In this document: positions 51,629 to 60,673 of the stretch, piece by piece
Position numbering within the stretch: the first letter of the stretch is position 1
Layout of the letters: each line of letters starts with the position of its first letter
NCBI GenBank assembly: GCA_965369605.1
Contig: CBDURE010000001.1
Span: 1 to 64,000, forward strand
Origin: JAGGVT01 sp965369605
Lineage (GTDB): Bacteria > JAJVIF01 > JAGGVT01
DNA: 64,000 bases
Direction of reading: 5' to 3'
Made by a program: the position numbers and the translations under genes
Notes under the pieces: generated by a model
The model's input: the letters and a program-made list of their open reading frames with translations, nothing else
Database searches by the model: none
What the model was told of the DNA's origin: nothing

Positions 51629-52585
51629 TTAAATATATCCAAAATGATTGAGAGCATAATAAATCGCAAATGGGAATGCGATGATGACATGCGCCATGAC
51701 AGATCGGAACATATCAATATAATTGACACGCGCGAGAATGCGAATCTGGATTGTGAGGAAAAATAATTGCGCAAGGATAATTGAAATCTTTATTATCAAC
51801 GGAATAGCTGTGTAATAGCCTTTCCATGGGCTGTCCAGAAGATAATCTGAATGCCTGTTTAGAAGTTGATTTGAAATATTAAACAGAGCGAGAAGAGTTC
51901 CAAGAAGAAGGAATTCACCATACAGCATGGAACATATCGCCCGGCTGGTTCTTTCGAGTATGCCGCGGCCGCGTACGATAATCGCGCCGAGCTGAAGTAT
52001 CACTGTGTATAAAAGCAGCAGCCACGGGAAAACCATCACAATTGCAGCCATGCTTATCATGAGGAATGTTCCAAGCGGTATTTCAGATTCCCAAACTACA
52101 ATCGGTTTGCTTCCTCTCGACAAAAACACCACGACACAAAACGCGATGAACGAAAGCGTTGTCCATAAAACGGGCTGGATGAACGATGTCCATCCCAAAC
52201 GGTATGGCTGAGTGTCAACGAATTTCGCTGGATTTGTAATTAGCAGGGGGAATCGTGCCATGAAATCGGTGAGGAATTCATCCGGTATGTCCGGATTCTC
52301 CGGTGTTTTTAATCCGCAGACCTGGCAGATTTCAAGTCCCTCGATATCCTGCCCGCACCTGATGCATCTATAGATTTCCTTTGTTTCCTCAAATATTTCA
52401 TACGCGTCAGTTGGGCGGTCAGGTGGAGATTCGATATCGCGTGTTTGCATTTCTTTTTGTGGAGGAGAAATGTCTCCCAGGAAAAAACCGCATTCAGCGC
52501 AGTACCGCGCCTCGTGGAGGTTGTTATGGCCACACTTGGTGCAGGAGTTGCCGCGATGTTCATATTTCGAATCAGCGTTGTTCAC
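51629..52585 (-). CDS. double zinc-ribbon membrane protein, Yip1-like
   Basis: The 318-residue product has two zinc ribbons: CTKCGHNNLHEARYCAECG (about 15-33) and CIRCGQDIEGLEICQVCG (about 74-91). They are followed by five hydrophobic segments between about 130 and 318 (IQPVLWTTLSFIAFCVVVFL; LMISMAAIVMVFPWLLLLY; and others). The TM part has the spacing of Yip1-domain proteins, which bacteria often fuse to zinc ribbons. The start is a GTG at 52585 with no clear RBS. It is convergent with mqnE and divergent from the 52940 gene. The role is unknown; the function of bacterial Yip1-like proteins is not defined. Confidence 0.75.
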   Translation of the reverse strand: MNNADSKYEHRGNSCTKCGHNNLHEARYCAECGFFLGDISPPQKEMQTRDIESPPDRPTDAYEIFEETKEIYRCIRCGQDIEGLEICQVCGLKTPENPDIPDEFLTDFMARFPLLITNPAKFVDTQPYRLGWTSFIQPVLWTTLSFIAFCVVVFLSRGSKPIVVWESEIPLGTFLMISMAAIVMVFPWLLLLYTVILQLGAIIVRGRGILERTSRAICSMLYGEFLLLGTLLALFNISNQLLNRHSDYLLDSPWKGYYTAIPLIIKISIILAQLFFLTIQIRILARVNYIDMFRSVMAHVIIAFPFAIYYALNHFGYI

Positions 52586-52630
52586 AGTTATTTTGTATTG
52601 TCTGATTTTACCACAAAATTTTTACCGTTC

Positions 52631-52731
52631 TGCGCGCAGCGAAGAATCTATGCGCGATAACATAAATATTTCTCATTAGATATAATCATCAACAAAGTAG
52701 CATATAGATTCTTCGCTGCGCTCAGAATGAC
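52631..52731. repeat. inverted repeat in the 354-base gap before the 52940 gene
   Basis: GCGCAGCGAAGAATCTAT (from 52634) is repeated in inverted form at about 52702-52722. The right side continues into GATTCTTCGCTGCGCTC and AGAATGAC, the same REP-like core as at 16378. No ORF is visible in the gap. Confidence 0.75.
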
Positions 52732-52939
52732 AATGTATCCTGTTTACATCAAGGTTCTAAGGCATTTCCCAAGCGGCGTCCCTACACATGGCGCTTTTTA
52801 ATGTCCCAGCCATGCTCCCGATACCGGAATGTATTTTAATGAAGACTTTCAACCTTAATAAACCGGATTAACAACAAATCGCAATTTAAAGTGAAATTAT
52901 ATACAGGAAATATATTTCAGATGAAACAGGTGATTTATC

Positions 52940-53389
52940 ATGGACCCTCAGGGTGCGTTAAATCCTGAAATGATTCGTTACGCGGAGTACGCATATTTCG
53001 CAGGTGGAATAGCGGTGATAATTCTGGGTGGTGCCGGGACGATATTCCTTATTCTGGGAATACTGCAGATTAAATTCCTGAAGCCATTCAAACAAAAGTA
53101 TCCCTATGAGCAATTTCATAGCTTTGAGGAATTTGCCAGCCAGAAACCGGCTAATCCCGATGGCACTCCGGGAGTATTAGACCCACAGGAGCGAATTCAA
53201 CGCAAGGAGGAGGTAGCAACGGACTCTCCCGTTTTAACATGGGAAAATGCTCCGGACGCGATTGAATCCTTGACAAAGGATGATGTGGAATCAATTCAGG
53301 AGAACACATCAGCGGATAATGTTTCCTCCACACAGGATGCTGACTCCGAAGAGACACCTGAAAAGAAAGAAGAAATTCCTGTCGGTTAA
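52940..53389 (+). CDS. membrane-anchored acidic protein, function unknown
   Basis: The 149-residue product has one hydrophobic helix (about 16-42; AYFAGGIAVIILGGAGTIFLILGIL). A basic patch (KFLKPFKQKYPYEQF) and a long acidic, Ser/Thr/Glu-rich, probably disordered C-terminal tail follow (about 70-149; EDVDSEE-like composition). The tail resembles cytoplasmic linker segments. It lies 49 bases upstream of the amidohydrolase gene in the same direction. No family is recognised. Confidence 0.65.
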   Translation: MDPQGALNPEMIRYAEYAYFAGGIAVIILGGAGTIFLILGILQIKFLKPFKQKYPYEQFHSFEEFASQKPANPDGTPGVLDPQERIQRKEEVATDSPVLTWENAPDAIESLTKDDVESIQENTSADNVSSTQDADSEETPEKKEEIPVG

Positions 53390-53438
53390 CTCTACCTCTT
53401 CGCTTTTTTTTATATTCAGTCTTTGAGACAATAACGTC

Positions 53439-54734
53439 ATGGATTCAACATGCATTATATCCGCACGGATTGCCGTTACGATGTGTTCCGCTCCCATACC
53501 GGATGGCGCTGTCGCTTTCAGGGATGGGAAAATAATTTCTGTCGGAGCCAAATCTGAAATCATTCGGGAATTTGAAAAGGCGCGAATAATCGATGTCGGC
53601 GATTTCGTCCTCATGCCTGCTCTGGTCAACGCGCATACACACATTTCACTGAGCGATGCGGGAAAAGTAAACACGAAAAAATCTTTTGCCGAATGGTTTG
53701 AAGGCCTTATGGCGTATCGAAGGCCACTGGCTGATTCGGATTTTGTTACTGCGGCAACCAACGGATTAAAAGCGCTTATGCGCAACGGCATTACAACAAT
53801 TGGCGATTCAGATCCCGGCCTGATTCCTCTTAAATGCGCATTGGCAAATGATTTCAGAGGAGTTTTCTTCTTAGAGGTTTTCGGCATTGCCGATGTGATT
53901 CAATTGTTCGCAATCTGGAAATATAAACGGGAGATGAAAAAAGCGAGTAAACTCGCAAACGAAATCACGCGCGTGGGAATATCTCCGCATACGCCATATA
54001 CGGTAACTCCATCTGTTCTGAGATTTGCATCTAGTTATGCGAACCAGAACAAGCTGCCTGTAAGCATGCACGTTGCAGAAAGCAGGGGTGAGATTGAATT
54101 TATGCGCTCAAGAGATGGCGAATTAAGAAAGCTGTTCTCTCCGTTTGAGCGCCGTATCCCAACCACTGAACTGACGCCGCTTAATTACGTCGATTCAAAC
54201 GGAATAATCAACAATCGTTTTATCTGCGCGCATGGAGTTCATCTGACCGATGATGAATTCAAACTTCTGGCGAGACGCTCAGGCAGCCTGGTTACATGCC
54301 CGTCGAGTAATCACAATCTTCACGCGGGGCATCTTGATATTCGTAAACCTCTGAACGCCTCTGTGAACCTGTGTGTGGGAACTGATTCACCAGCATCCGG
54401 TGATGGTTACGACCTTTTCCATGAATTAAGGCTTGCGCTGCGAATTCCTGCTGGCGATAAAATTTCAATTGAACCTGTGAAAGCTCTTGAGATGATAACC
54501 ACGAATCCCGCAAAAGCTCTTGGTTTCGAGGATGATATCGGCACGATTGAACCCGGCAAATCAGCTGATTTAATCGCGCTTAAAATGCCCGGTGGTTTCA
54601 ATTGGGATGCGGATGATGTCCACGATGCGATTGTTCAACAGATAACCGGCGATGATGTGATGCTGACGATTTCATCGGGGAAAGTGCGTTATTCCAGGTT
54701 AAGTGATGTTCCGATTGAGAGTCCGGTTGTGTGA
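53439..54734 (+). CDS. amidohydrolase, probable aminodeoxyfutalosine deaminase (MqnX-like)
   Basis: The 431-residue amidohydrolase of the TrzN/ATZ deaminase type has the metal site HTH (His66, His68) in VNAHTHISLSD, then GISPHTPYTVTP, SMHVAES and FICAHGVHL. CPSSNHNLHAG and CVGTDSPASGDGYDLFHEL complete the active site, and the last Asp is the catalytic one. It ends with the beta-sandwich domain (GTIEPGKSADLIALK). Such deaminases include enzymes that convert aminodeoxyfutalosine to futalosine. Its closeness to mqnE and the other quinone genes makes that the best guess; adenosine/SAH-type deamination is the alternative. Confidence 0.8.
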   Translation: MDSTCIISARIAVTMCSAPIPDGAVAFRDGKIISVGAKSEIIREFEKARIIDVGDFVLMPALVNAHTHISLSDAGKVNTKKSFAEWFEGLMAYRRPLADSDFVTAATNGLKALMRNGITTIGDSDPGLIPLKCALANDFRGVFFLEVFGIADVIQLFAIWKYKREMKKASKLANEITRVGISPHTPYTVTPSVLRFASSYANQNKLPVSMHVAESRGEIEFMRSRDGELRKLFSPFERRIPTTELTPLNYVDSNGIINNRFICAHGVHLTDDEFKLLARRSGSLVTCPSSNHNLHAGHLDIRKPLNASVNLCVGTDSPASGDGYDLFHELRLALRIPAGDKISIEPVKALEMITTNPAKALGFEDDIGTIEPGKSADLIALKMPGGFNWDADDVHDAIVQQITGDDVMLTISSGKVRYSRLSDVPIESPVV

Positions 54735-54908
54735 ATTGCCGATGAAATCATGCGTTTCACCCTCAACCCAGCACCACAACATTCACCTGGTAGAGATAAG
54801 ATTTAATGCTATTAATGGCCATTGGGTTTGATGCATTCTGAATGCAACTTAGCATTAAATCAACGTAACGTCGTTTTGAATTAGTTTAATGCCTTTCCTG
54901 AAATGCTC

Positions 54909-56369
54909 TTAAGCGTGGTGTTGTTTACGTGATAGGGGAAGCCGGATTGCGAATGTAGTACCTTTTGTTGATGTCTTCTCAATCACGAGTGTTCCGCCGT
55001 GTTGCTTGATAATCGTCCTGCTGGCAGGCAAACCAAGTCCGGTTCCCTGTCCGGGGTCTTTTGTTGTGAAAAACAAATCGAATATTTTTTCGAGGTTCTC
55101 CTCTGCAATGCCTGAACCTGTGTCGGAGATTCGAACTATTATTTCTTGCGTGGCAAAGTCATATTCAGTGCTGAAAGTGATAGTGCCCTTTTCCCCCACA
55201 GCCTGCGCGGCGTTTAGAAACATATCGTGCAGCACCTGTTCTATTTTTCCTGAATCACAACTGATAATGGGAATAAAAGTATCCAGGTCAAGATCTATCT
55301 TTAACAGATTGTAGTGGGGTTTGAAGAAGGCAACTGTCTGGTTCACGAGGATGTTTATGCTGATTTCACCTTCGACATCAACATCTTTTCTGGAATAGTC
55401 CAGAAGCCCTTGGGCAACTTTGCTTATTCTCTCAAGATTATGAAGAATGATATCGATAGAATCCGTACTCCTGTGGTTTTTTTCAGCCTTCATTTTCATC
55501 ATCTCCATCCTGCCGGTGATAGTGGTCATCGGGTTATTTATCGTATGCGCGACACCAGCCGCAATTTCACCGATGGATGCGAGTCTGCTTGTTTCCTGAA
55601 GTTTTTCCTCGATTAGGAGTTTCTCAGTGCGGTCCTCAATCAGAATTGCGACTCCCTCGATTAAGCCCTCAGGCGAGAATAATGGCGTTTCTATTACGTT
55701 CACGATTGGTTTGGAATTGTCATCAGCAAGAAGCGGAATATTTTCCAAATCGGATTTGCGGCCCGAAAGCCCTAATTCAATAACCTCAATTATTTTTTGA
55801 TTGAAAACAGGCTCGTATTTATCGATGTTTTCGCCTTCCTGCAGCTGAATTTTCGTTTGAAATCCTATCTTGAGCATTACGTTGTTGATAACAGTGAGGT
55901 TGCCATCGACATCGAGACAGAAAATACCAATAGGGGCGTGGTTGATTATCGTGCCGAAAAACTCCCTTCTTTTGCGAACTTCCTCCTCGTGTTGTTTCAG
56001 GTATGTTCTGTCGGATGCGCAAAACAAAATCATGAAATCATCGTTGGAATCCTCGCCGGGGATGATGCTGGCTGATACTGATGCCGGAAACGACGCATCT
56101 TCACCTTGCATGAGAAGTTCACCATGAAAGAAGCCATCGTTTATGATTGTAATCAGAATATCCTGAGTGAGGTCAGCAAGGTTTGAATCGAATAGTTTGG
56201 TAAAACGTTGTCCTGTCAGATTGTCGGGACTTGTTCCAATTTTAGCGGCAAGAGTATCGTTTGCCCAGACAATCTGCGCATTGCAATCTATCAGGGCGAT
56301 GAAATCATGGCTTGCCTGAAATGCTCTGACAATGTTATTTGCCAATTCAGGATTATTTATCTCTGCCAA
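54909..56369 (-). CDS. soluble PAS-domain sensor histidine kinase
   Basis: The product has two PAS domains (about 8-115 and 135-245; IALIDCNAQIVWANDT, GIFCLDVDGNLTVINN). A HisKA dimer domain carries the phosphoacceptor His275 in AAGVAHTINNPMTTI. An HATPase domain has the N-box FLNAAQAVG, G1 ISDTGSGIA, F-box FDLFFTTK and G2 GTGLGLPAS. No transmembrane segment is seen, so it is cytoplasmic. I start at a TTG (MAEINNPEL) with GGGTGG upstream; the frame opens at 56387. The residue after the phospho-His is Thr instead of the usual Glu. It overlaps the end of aroB by 17 bases. No response regulator is nearby. Confidence 0.9.
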   Translation of the reverse strand: MAEINNPELANNIVRAFQASHDFIALIDCNAQIVWANDTLAAKIGTSPDNLTGQRFTKLFDSNLADLTQDILITIINDGFFHGELLMQGEDASFPASVSASIIPGEDSNDDFMILFCASDRTYLKQHEEEVRKRREFFGTIINHAPIGIFCLDVDGNLTVINNVMLKIGFQTKIQLQEGENIDKYEPVFNQKIIEVIELGLSGRKSDLENIPLLADDNSKPIVNVIETPLFSPEGLIEGVAILIEDRTEKLLIEEKLQETSRLASIGEIAAGVAHTINNPMTTITGRMEMMKMKAEKNHRSTDSIDIILHNLERISKVAQGLLDYSRKDVDVEGEISINILVNQTVAFFKPHYNLLKIDLDLDTFIPIISCDSGKIEQVLHDMFLNAAQAVGEKGTITFSTEYDFATQEIIVRISDTGSGIAEENLEKIFDLFFTTKDPGQGTGLGLPASRTIIKQHGGTLVIEKTSTKGTTFAIRLPLSRKQHHA

Positions 56370-57489
56370 TTTCGTACCACCCAGCAAATATTTTTATGAA
56401 TTCAATCCACGCGCCGTGCAAATCATCTGATTCCAATTCCTCGAGTTTTATCTTACCAATGCAAACAGGATAAACCCAACGGATATCATTGGAGCGTTTC
56501 TTGTCGTGACAGATGAAATCATGCAATATGTTCCATTCAAGGTCAATAGCGCGATTAACATTATCGGCTGGAATTGCATTTGCAATAGGCATGAACAGAT
56601 TACGGATTTTTTCAAAATCCTCATCAGGCATGTCGTGATTGTTATTTGATACCCATGAAATAAACAGCGTTCCAATGCAGACAGCTTCGCCGTGGGTTAT
56701 ATGTTCAAATCCCAGCGCGGCTTCCAGCGCGTGTCCGAGAGTGTGTCCGAGATTCAGTACGATTCTCCCCGCGCGGTCAAATTCATCCCGCTCGATAACA
56801 TTCGCTTTAAATCTGCATGATTCCTCTATTACTACGGCAATTGTATTTTCATCCTTCGCAAGCATTTTTTTGCGGACTTCATTATCCCATATTGAGAAAT
56901 TCTCGTTTCCGGGAAGAATTGCCATCTTCATGATTTCAGAAAGTCCGCCAAGGTAATTTCTCTCTGATAGTGTTTTTAGAAATTCAGGATCTATAAAAAC
57001 CAGTGATGGCTGATGAAAAGCGCCTATCAGGTTTTTTGCGCCGGTGAAATGAACAGACGTTTTCCCGCCGATACAGGCATCCGCCTGCGCTAGTAAAGTT
57101 GTTGGAACACAGGCCCATCTTATGCCTCGCATGTATGTCGCCGCGACCAGTCCCGCGAGGTCATTAACAACCCCGCCGCCCAATGCGATGATGATATCAT
57201 TGCGAGTGAAATTCCGCTCAGCAAGGTACTCTATTAATAGAGAGTAGTTTTGTATATTTTTTGATTTTTCCCCGGGCGGGATTGGGTACGTTTCAGCATC
57301 CAGAGGAATATTTCGAAAACGATAATCAACTTCATCGTAGTAATATCGCTGGACCTCGGCGTCAGTTACAAACAGAACTTTTGAATATCCGCCAAGCTGT
57401 TTCAACCTTGCGGGAATTTGCGATACGCATCCCGATTCGATAATAACCGGATATGAACCTGATGAAACTGTTACTTGAAATTCAGCCAT
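56353..57489 (-). CDS. aroB: 3-dehydroquinate synthase
   Basis: The 378-residue product converts DAHP to 3-dehydroquinate in the shikimate pathway, which supplies chorismate to aromatic amino acids and to the futalosine menaquinone route. NAD-binding is shown by ALGGGVVNDLAGLVAATYMRG, substrate binding by GGKTSVHFTGAKNLIGAFHQP-like sequence, and zinc ligands by LNLGHTLGHALE and THGEAV. The ATG follows the stop of the RDD gene directly (TAAATG), so the two are translationally coupled. The 3' end overlaps the histidine kinase gene. Confidence 0.95.
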   Translation of the reverse strand: MAEFQVTVSSGSYPVIIESGCVSQIPARLKQLGGYSKVLFVTDAEVQRYYYDEVDYRFRNIPLDAETYPIPPGEKSKNIQNYSLLIEYLAERNFTRNDIIIALGGGVVNDLAGLVAATYMRGIRWACVPTTLLAQADACIGGKTSVHFTGAKNLIGAFHQPSLVFIDPEFLKTLSERNYLGGLSEIMKMAILPGNENFSIWDNEVRKKMLAKDENTIAVVIEESCRFKANVIERDEFDRAGRIVLNLGHTLGHALEAALGFEHITHGEAVCIGTLFISWVSNNNHDMPDEDFEKIRNLFMPIANAIPADNVNRAIDLEWNILHDFICHDKKRSNDIRWVYPVCIGKIKLEELESDDLHGAWIEFIKIFAGWYEIGRDK

Positions 57490-58275
57490 TTACCATTTGT
57501 CCCGTCTGGATTTAAGCGTGTTGTTGGCAGTGCGAATGAGAATTTCATCGCTGCCGTATTCATCCTTTTTAAGCCCTATCTTTTCCCTGATTCCATTTGC
57601 GATTTGCTCCGCCATCTCCCGCCTTTGGGATAGTTGCAACTGATGCCTTCGGCTCATGAACATTTCGATTACTCTGGCATCCTCATCTTTGAGCTTTTGG
57701 AATCTGGCATCCAGTTTAGCGTTGTTATTTGCCTGTTTGCCGGATGTGGATTTCAGATAATGGTCAAGGTCAGCCAGCGTGATACTTCTGTCGCGCACGA
57801 CAATTGTGCCGGCGGCGAAATCACCCGGCCGTTGGCTGAGTTTGGAAAGAAAGAGAATTAGGAATCCGATAGCGAAAGAAAACAGGAGGATATCTACAAC
57901 GCGCATGAGATTCCTAATCGCTGATGAGGCAAGGTCAACCGGCAGTCCGCCATAGCGCATTACCCGTATGTGCATAATGCGTTTTCCGGGAGTCTGCCCG
58001 TTCCATTTATATTCCAGATAAATATAGTAGCCGAATGACGCAAGGAATCTAAGTATAACCTCAGCACCGATTGCGACTGACCATAGGTAATAATCCTCGG
58101 ATTGTACGATGGCGAAAATCATAGACCAAATGAACGAAATCAGAACATTAAGAAGAACGATAATTATCAGGTCGATAAATGCCGCGGCAAATCGCGAACC
58201 CAAACCCGCTATGGGGAAATTGAGTTCAACTCGTTCAGGAGTAACAACTTCAATGAGGTCTTCATCAAATGGCAT
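57490..58275 (-). CDS. RDD-family membrane protein
   Basis: The product, read from the ATG at 58275 (MPFDEDLIEVVTPERVEL), is 261 residues; an upstream ATG at 58317 is less likely. The RDD domain (about 20-165) has the Arg/Asp pair in GLGSRFAAAFIDLIIIVLL, the middle WNGQTPGKRIMHIRVM and the end RPGDFAAGTIVV. A long charged, coiled-coil-like cytoplasmic tail follows (about 175-261). Proteins of this type are linked to ion or Na+/H+ transport in some bacteria, but most are uncharacterised. On the minus strand a TATAAT (58286-58291) is ten bases before the start and no SD is present, as for mqnE. It is coupled to aroB. Confidence 0.85.
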   Translation of the reverse strand: MPFDEDLIEVVTPERVELNFPIAGLGSRFAAAFIDLIIIVLLNVLISFIWSMIFAIVQSEDYYLWSVAIGAEVILRFLASFGYYIYLEYKWNGQTPGKRIMHIRVMRYGGLPVDLASSAIRNLMRVVDILLFSFAIGFLILFLSKLSQRPGDFAAGTIVVRDRSITLADLDHYLKSTSGKQANNNAKLDARFQKLKDEDARVIEMFMSRRHQLQLSQRREMAEQIANGIREKIGLKKDEYGSDEILIRTANNTLKSRRDKW

Positions 58276-58347
58276 ATCAAGGCTTATTATACTAGAAAGT
58301 CGCCCCTGAAAAACCATGTTTTAAGATATTGCGTTTCATAAAAATAT

Positions 58348-58536
58348 CTTTTCCCGGGAGCGCTGGTCTCTGACCGGCACCTGAACGGGCTAACTAAAAT
58401 GTAAAAACGGGAATCTTACAAACATGGTTGATTAACCCAACGCAAATCTTTTGGTATCTTGTATGTTAGATAAGCTCAATTGATTTCTATTAACCTTGTC
58501 CAGGTGCCGGTCAGAGACCAGCGCTCAGGGGAAAAG
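58348..58536. repeat. inverted repeat with 36-bp arms in a divergent promoter region
   Basis: Arms 58348-58383 and 58501-58536 are inverted copies, identical at 34 of 36 positions (GCGCTGGTCTCTGACCGG core), around about 117 bases. The element sits between the divergent RDD and SpoIIM-type genes and has the form of a small non-autonomous mobile element. Confidence 0.9.
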
Positions 58537-58600
58537 AATTGTAGAACGCTACATTTTAAAATATGGTTTTTAAGAAACGAGTGTAAAAATATCTGTTAGA

Positions 58601-59611
58601 ATGGTTGATGTGGGAAAACGTGAATTCATAGCGTCGAGACGGCACAGCTGGGAGGAGACCGAAAACCTGCTGCGACGGATTCGCAGGCACGGCATGAAAT
58701 CGTTGAATGAGGAGGAACTTCTAAGGCTGGGGATGCTTTACAGGCAGGCAGCGGCTGATCTTGCAAAGGCGCGCGCGGCTGAACCGTTCGGGGATGTTAC
58801 TCTTTATTTAAACCGCCTTGCCGCAAACACACACTCCGTGATTTATGTCGATCAATCACGGCCGTGGGAAAGTTTCCTCCGGTTCATTTCAGCGGATTTT
58901 CCATCACTGATAAGAAGCCAATCGAAAGTGGTTTTGTTTTCAGCGTTGGTTTTTATTTTATCATCGACTCTCGGCTACCACTGGATGAACACCGACCCTG
59001 AATGGATGAGGCGATTTGTTCCGATGATTAGCCAGGTTATCGAACAGATGTCTGGCCAGTTGGAATCGGGCCCCGCGCTGTTGGCATCCGGGAATATCTC
59101 AAAAGAATCAATGCCGGAAGTCTCAAGTTTAATCATGGTGAATAATATTCGCGTTTCAGCTTTAGCTTTCGCAAGCGGGATTACATTCGGGCTGGGTACA
59201 GCTTACGTGCTTACCACAAATGGCGTTATGCTGGGAGGAGTAGCGCATTTGTATCTTGCCCGCCCTGTGGAATATGGCATTTATTTCATGGCTGGAATTC
59301 TGCCGCATGGGGTAATCGAACTGACAGCGATTGTATTCAGCGCAGCGGCGGGATTTATTCTCGCAGGCGCGTTGATAATGCCCGGAAGCCTCAGGCGTGT
59401 CGATGCGTTGAAATATCACAGCAGAAGCGCGATTCGGATAATGTACGGCGTTGTTATCATGCTGGTTATCGCCGCGTTGATTGAGGGTTTCATTACTCCG
59501 ATAAAGGTGGATGGCAATCAGCAGATTGTCGATTATCTGAAAATAGGATTTTCAGTTATCCTTGGTTTCCTTATGATTGTTTATTTTTCGTTAGCCGGAC
59601 GAGGCAGGTAG
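58601..59611 (+). CDS. SpoIIM-like membrane protein
   Basis: The 336-residue product has a helical cytoplasmic N-terminus (about 1-95; REFIASRRHSWEETENLL, HSVIYVDQSR) and about five transmembrane segments between 110 and 335. The family stretch NNIRVSALAFASGITFGLGTAYVL and HGVIELTAIVFSAAAGFILA mark the 'stage II sporulation protein M' family, which is widespread in non-sporulating bacteria, often beside RDD genes. That is the case here (divergent). A TGTTAGAAT extended -10 box overlaps the ATG at 58601, so the true start may be the GTG at 58610, with a leaderless mRNA. Confidence 0.85.
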   Translation: MVDVGKREFIASRRHSWEETENLLRRIRRHGMKSLNEEELLRLGMLYRQAAADLAKARAAEPFGDVTLYLNRLAANTHSVIYVDQSRPWESFLRFISADFPSLIRSQSKVVLFSALVFILSSTLGYHWMNTDPEWMRRFVPMISQVIEQMSGQLESGPALLASGNISKESMPEVSSLIMVNNIRVSALAFASGITFGLGTAYVLTTNGVMLGGVAHLYLARPVEYGIYFMAGILPHGVIELTAIVFSAAAGFILAGALIMPGSLRRVDALKYHSRSAIRIMYGVVIMLVIAALIEGFITPIKVDGNQQIVDYLKIGFSVILGFLMIVYFSLAGRGR

Positions 59612-59643
59612 TCTGTATAATGTTGAGGCTTCTGAAAAAGGAT

Positions 59644-59732
59644 GGATTCCGGCTTTCGCCGGAATGACAAATTCTGGAATGACAAATTCTGGGATGACAA
59701 GATAATGTCATTCCGGGCTTGCCCCGGAATCC
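59644..59732. repeat. REP-like palindromic element
   Basis: GGATTCCGGCTTTCGCCGGAAT and TCATTCCGGGCTTGCCCCGGAAT lie at the two ends, with three imperfect units of AATTCTGGAATGACA between them. It is the same family as 45594-45706. Confidence 0.85.
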
Positions 59733-59825
59733 ATTTTTAGCTTACGAAAGTTAATATAATTTCTTTCTTTTTCAGAGGCCTAATGTTTTGATTCTTTTCA
59801 ATTCCAATATTCGGGGGAATAACCT

Positions 59826-60632
59826 TTGCGTCAGATACAGGAATTCGAAACAATCCGATTGGAATGCGCCGATGGTATCGGCTTCATGGTCATGGACAGG
59901 CCGAATGTTCACAACGCCTTCAACGCGGACATGATCTCTGACATGCTTGATGCGGTCAGCCTGATAAAAGAACTAACAGATGAAATGAAAGTGCTTGTTT
60001 TGACAGGAGAGGGCAGGAGTTTCTGCGCGGGTGCGGATATCAACTGGCTACAGGAAATCAAGGAGCAGACATACGAGGAAAATATTCGCGAATCGCTTGA
60101 AATGAGCGATCTGATGTACGCTCTTTATTCACTGCCGATTCCAACAATCGCATCGGTCAACGGAGCGGTTATAGGATGTGGAGTTGGATTTGTCTGCGTA
60201 TGCGATCTCGCTGTGACGTCCATTAACGCAGTGTTTGCCGTGACTGATGTCCGGGTTGGAGTTTCACCCGCGGTCGCGATGCCATATATCGTGCGAAAAA
60301 TCGGCGAATCCAACGCACGCGAATTGTGCCTGACCGCTGAGAGCATTGACTCTGAACGGGCGCTTGCAATCGGGCTTGTACACAGAATTGTCGAGCACGT
60401 TGAACTTGACAACGAAGTGAAAACTCTGTGCGACAAACTAATGGAGTGTGGCCCTGAAGCTCTGGCGACAACAAAAAACCTGATCGAGAAAACCCCGTTG
60501 ATGTCATTCACGGAAGCAAGAGTTTACACTGCTGAGGTTACTGGAAGGCAGCGTATAAGCGAGGAGGGACAGGAGGGCATGGAGGCGTTCATTGAAAAGA
60601 GAAAGGCATCGTGGGCGAAGCCCACGTCCTGA
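59826..60632 (+). CDS. enoyl-CoA hydratase/isomerase family protein (methylglutaconyl-CoA hydratase-like)
   Basis: The 268-residue crotonase-fold enzyme starts at a TTG with a strong GGGGGA RBS. The first oxyanion-hole strand is SFCAGADINWL, and the second is ASVNGAVIGCGVGF. CDLAVTSINAVFAVTDVRVGVSPA, ARELCLTAESIDSERALAIGLVH and the C-terminal helices follow. The pattern around VRVGVSPA resembles methylglutaconyl-CoA hydratase (LiuC) more than short-chain enoyl-CoA hydratase. A role in leucine or fatty-acid breakdown is likely, but no other pathway genes are present. Confidence 0.88.
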   Translation: MRQIQEFETIRLECADGIGFMVMDRPNVHNAFNADMISDMLDAVSLIKELTDEMKVLVLTGEGRSFCAGADINWLQEIKEQTYEENIRESLEMSDLMYALYSLPIPTIASVNGAVIGCGVGFVCVCDLAVTSINAVFAVTDVRVGVSPAVAMPYIVRKIGESNARELCLTAESIDSERALAIGLVHRIVEHVELDNEVKTLCDKLMECGPEALATTKNLIEKTPLMSFTEARVYTAEVTGRQRISEEGQEGMEAFIEKRKASWAKPTS

Positions 60633-60673
60633 GCGAACGAAGCGAGTCGAAGGGGAAACAAAACGAGTCAAGA

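Noticed and set aside
60611..60673. Extended N-terminus of the ABC ATPase gene
   Set aside because: The codons fall in a REP-like sequence that overlaps the end of the previous gene, and ATPases of this family start close to the ATG at 60674.
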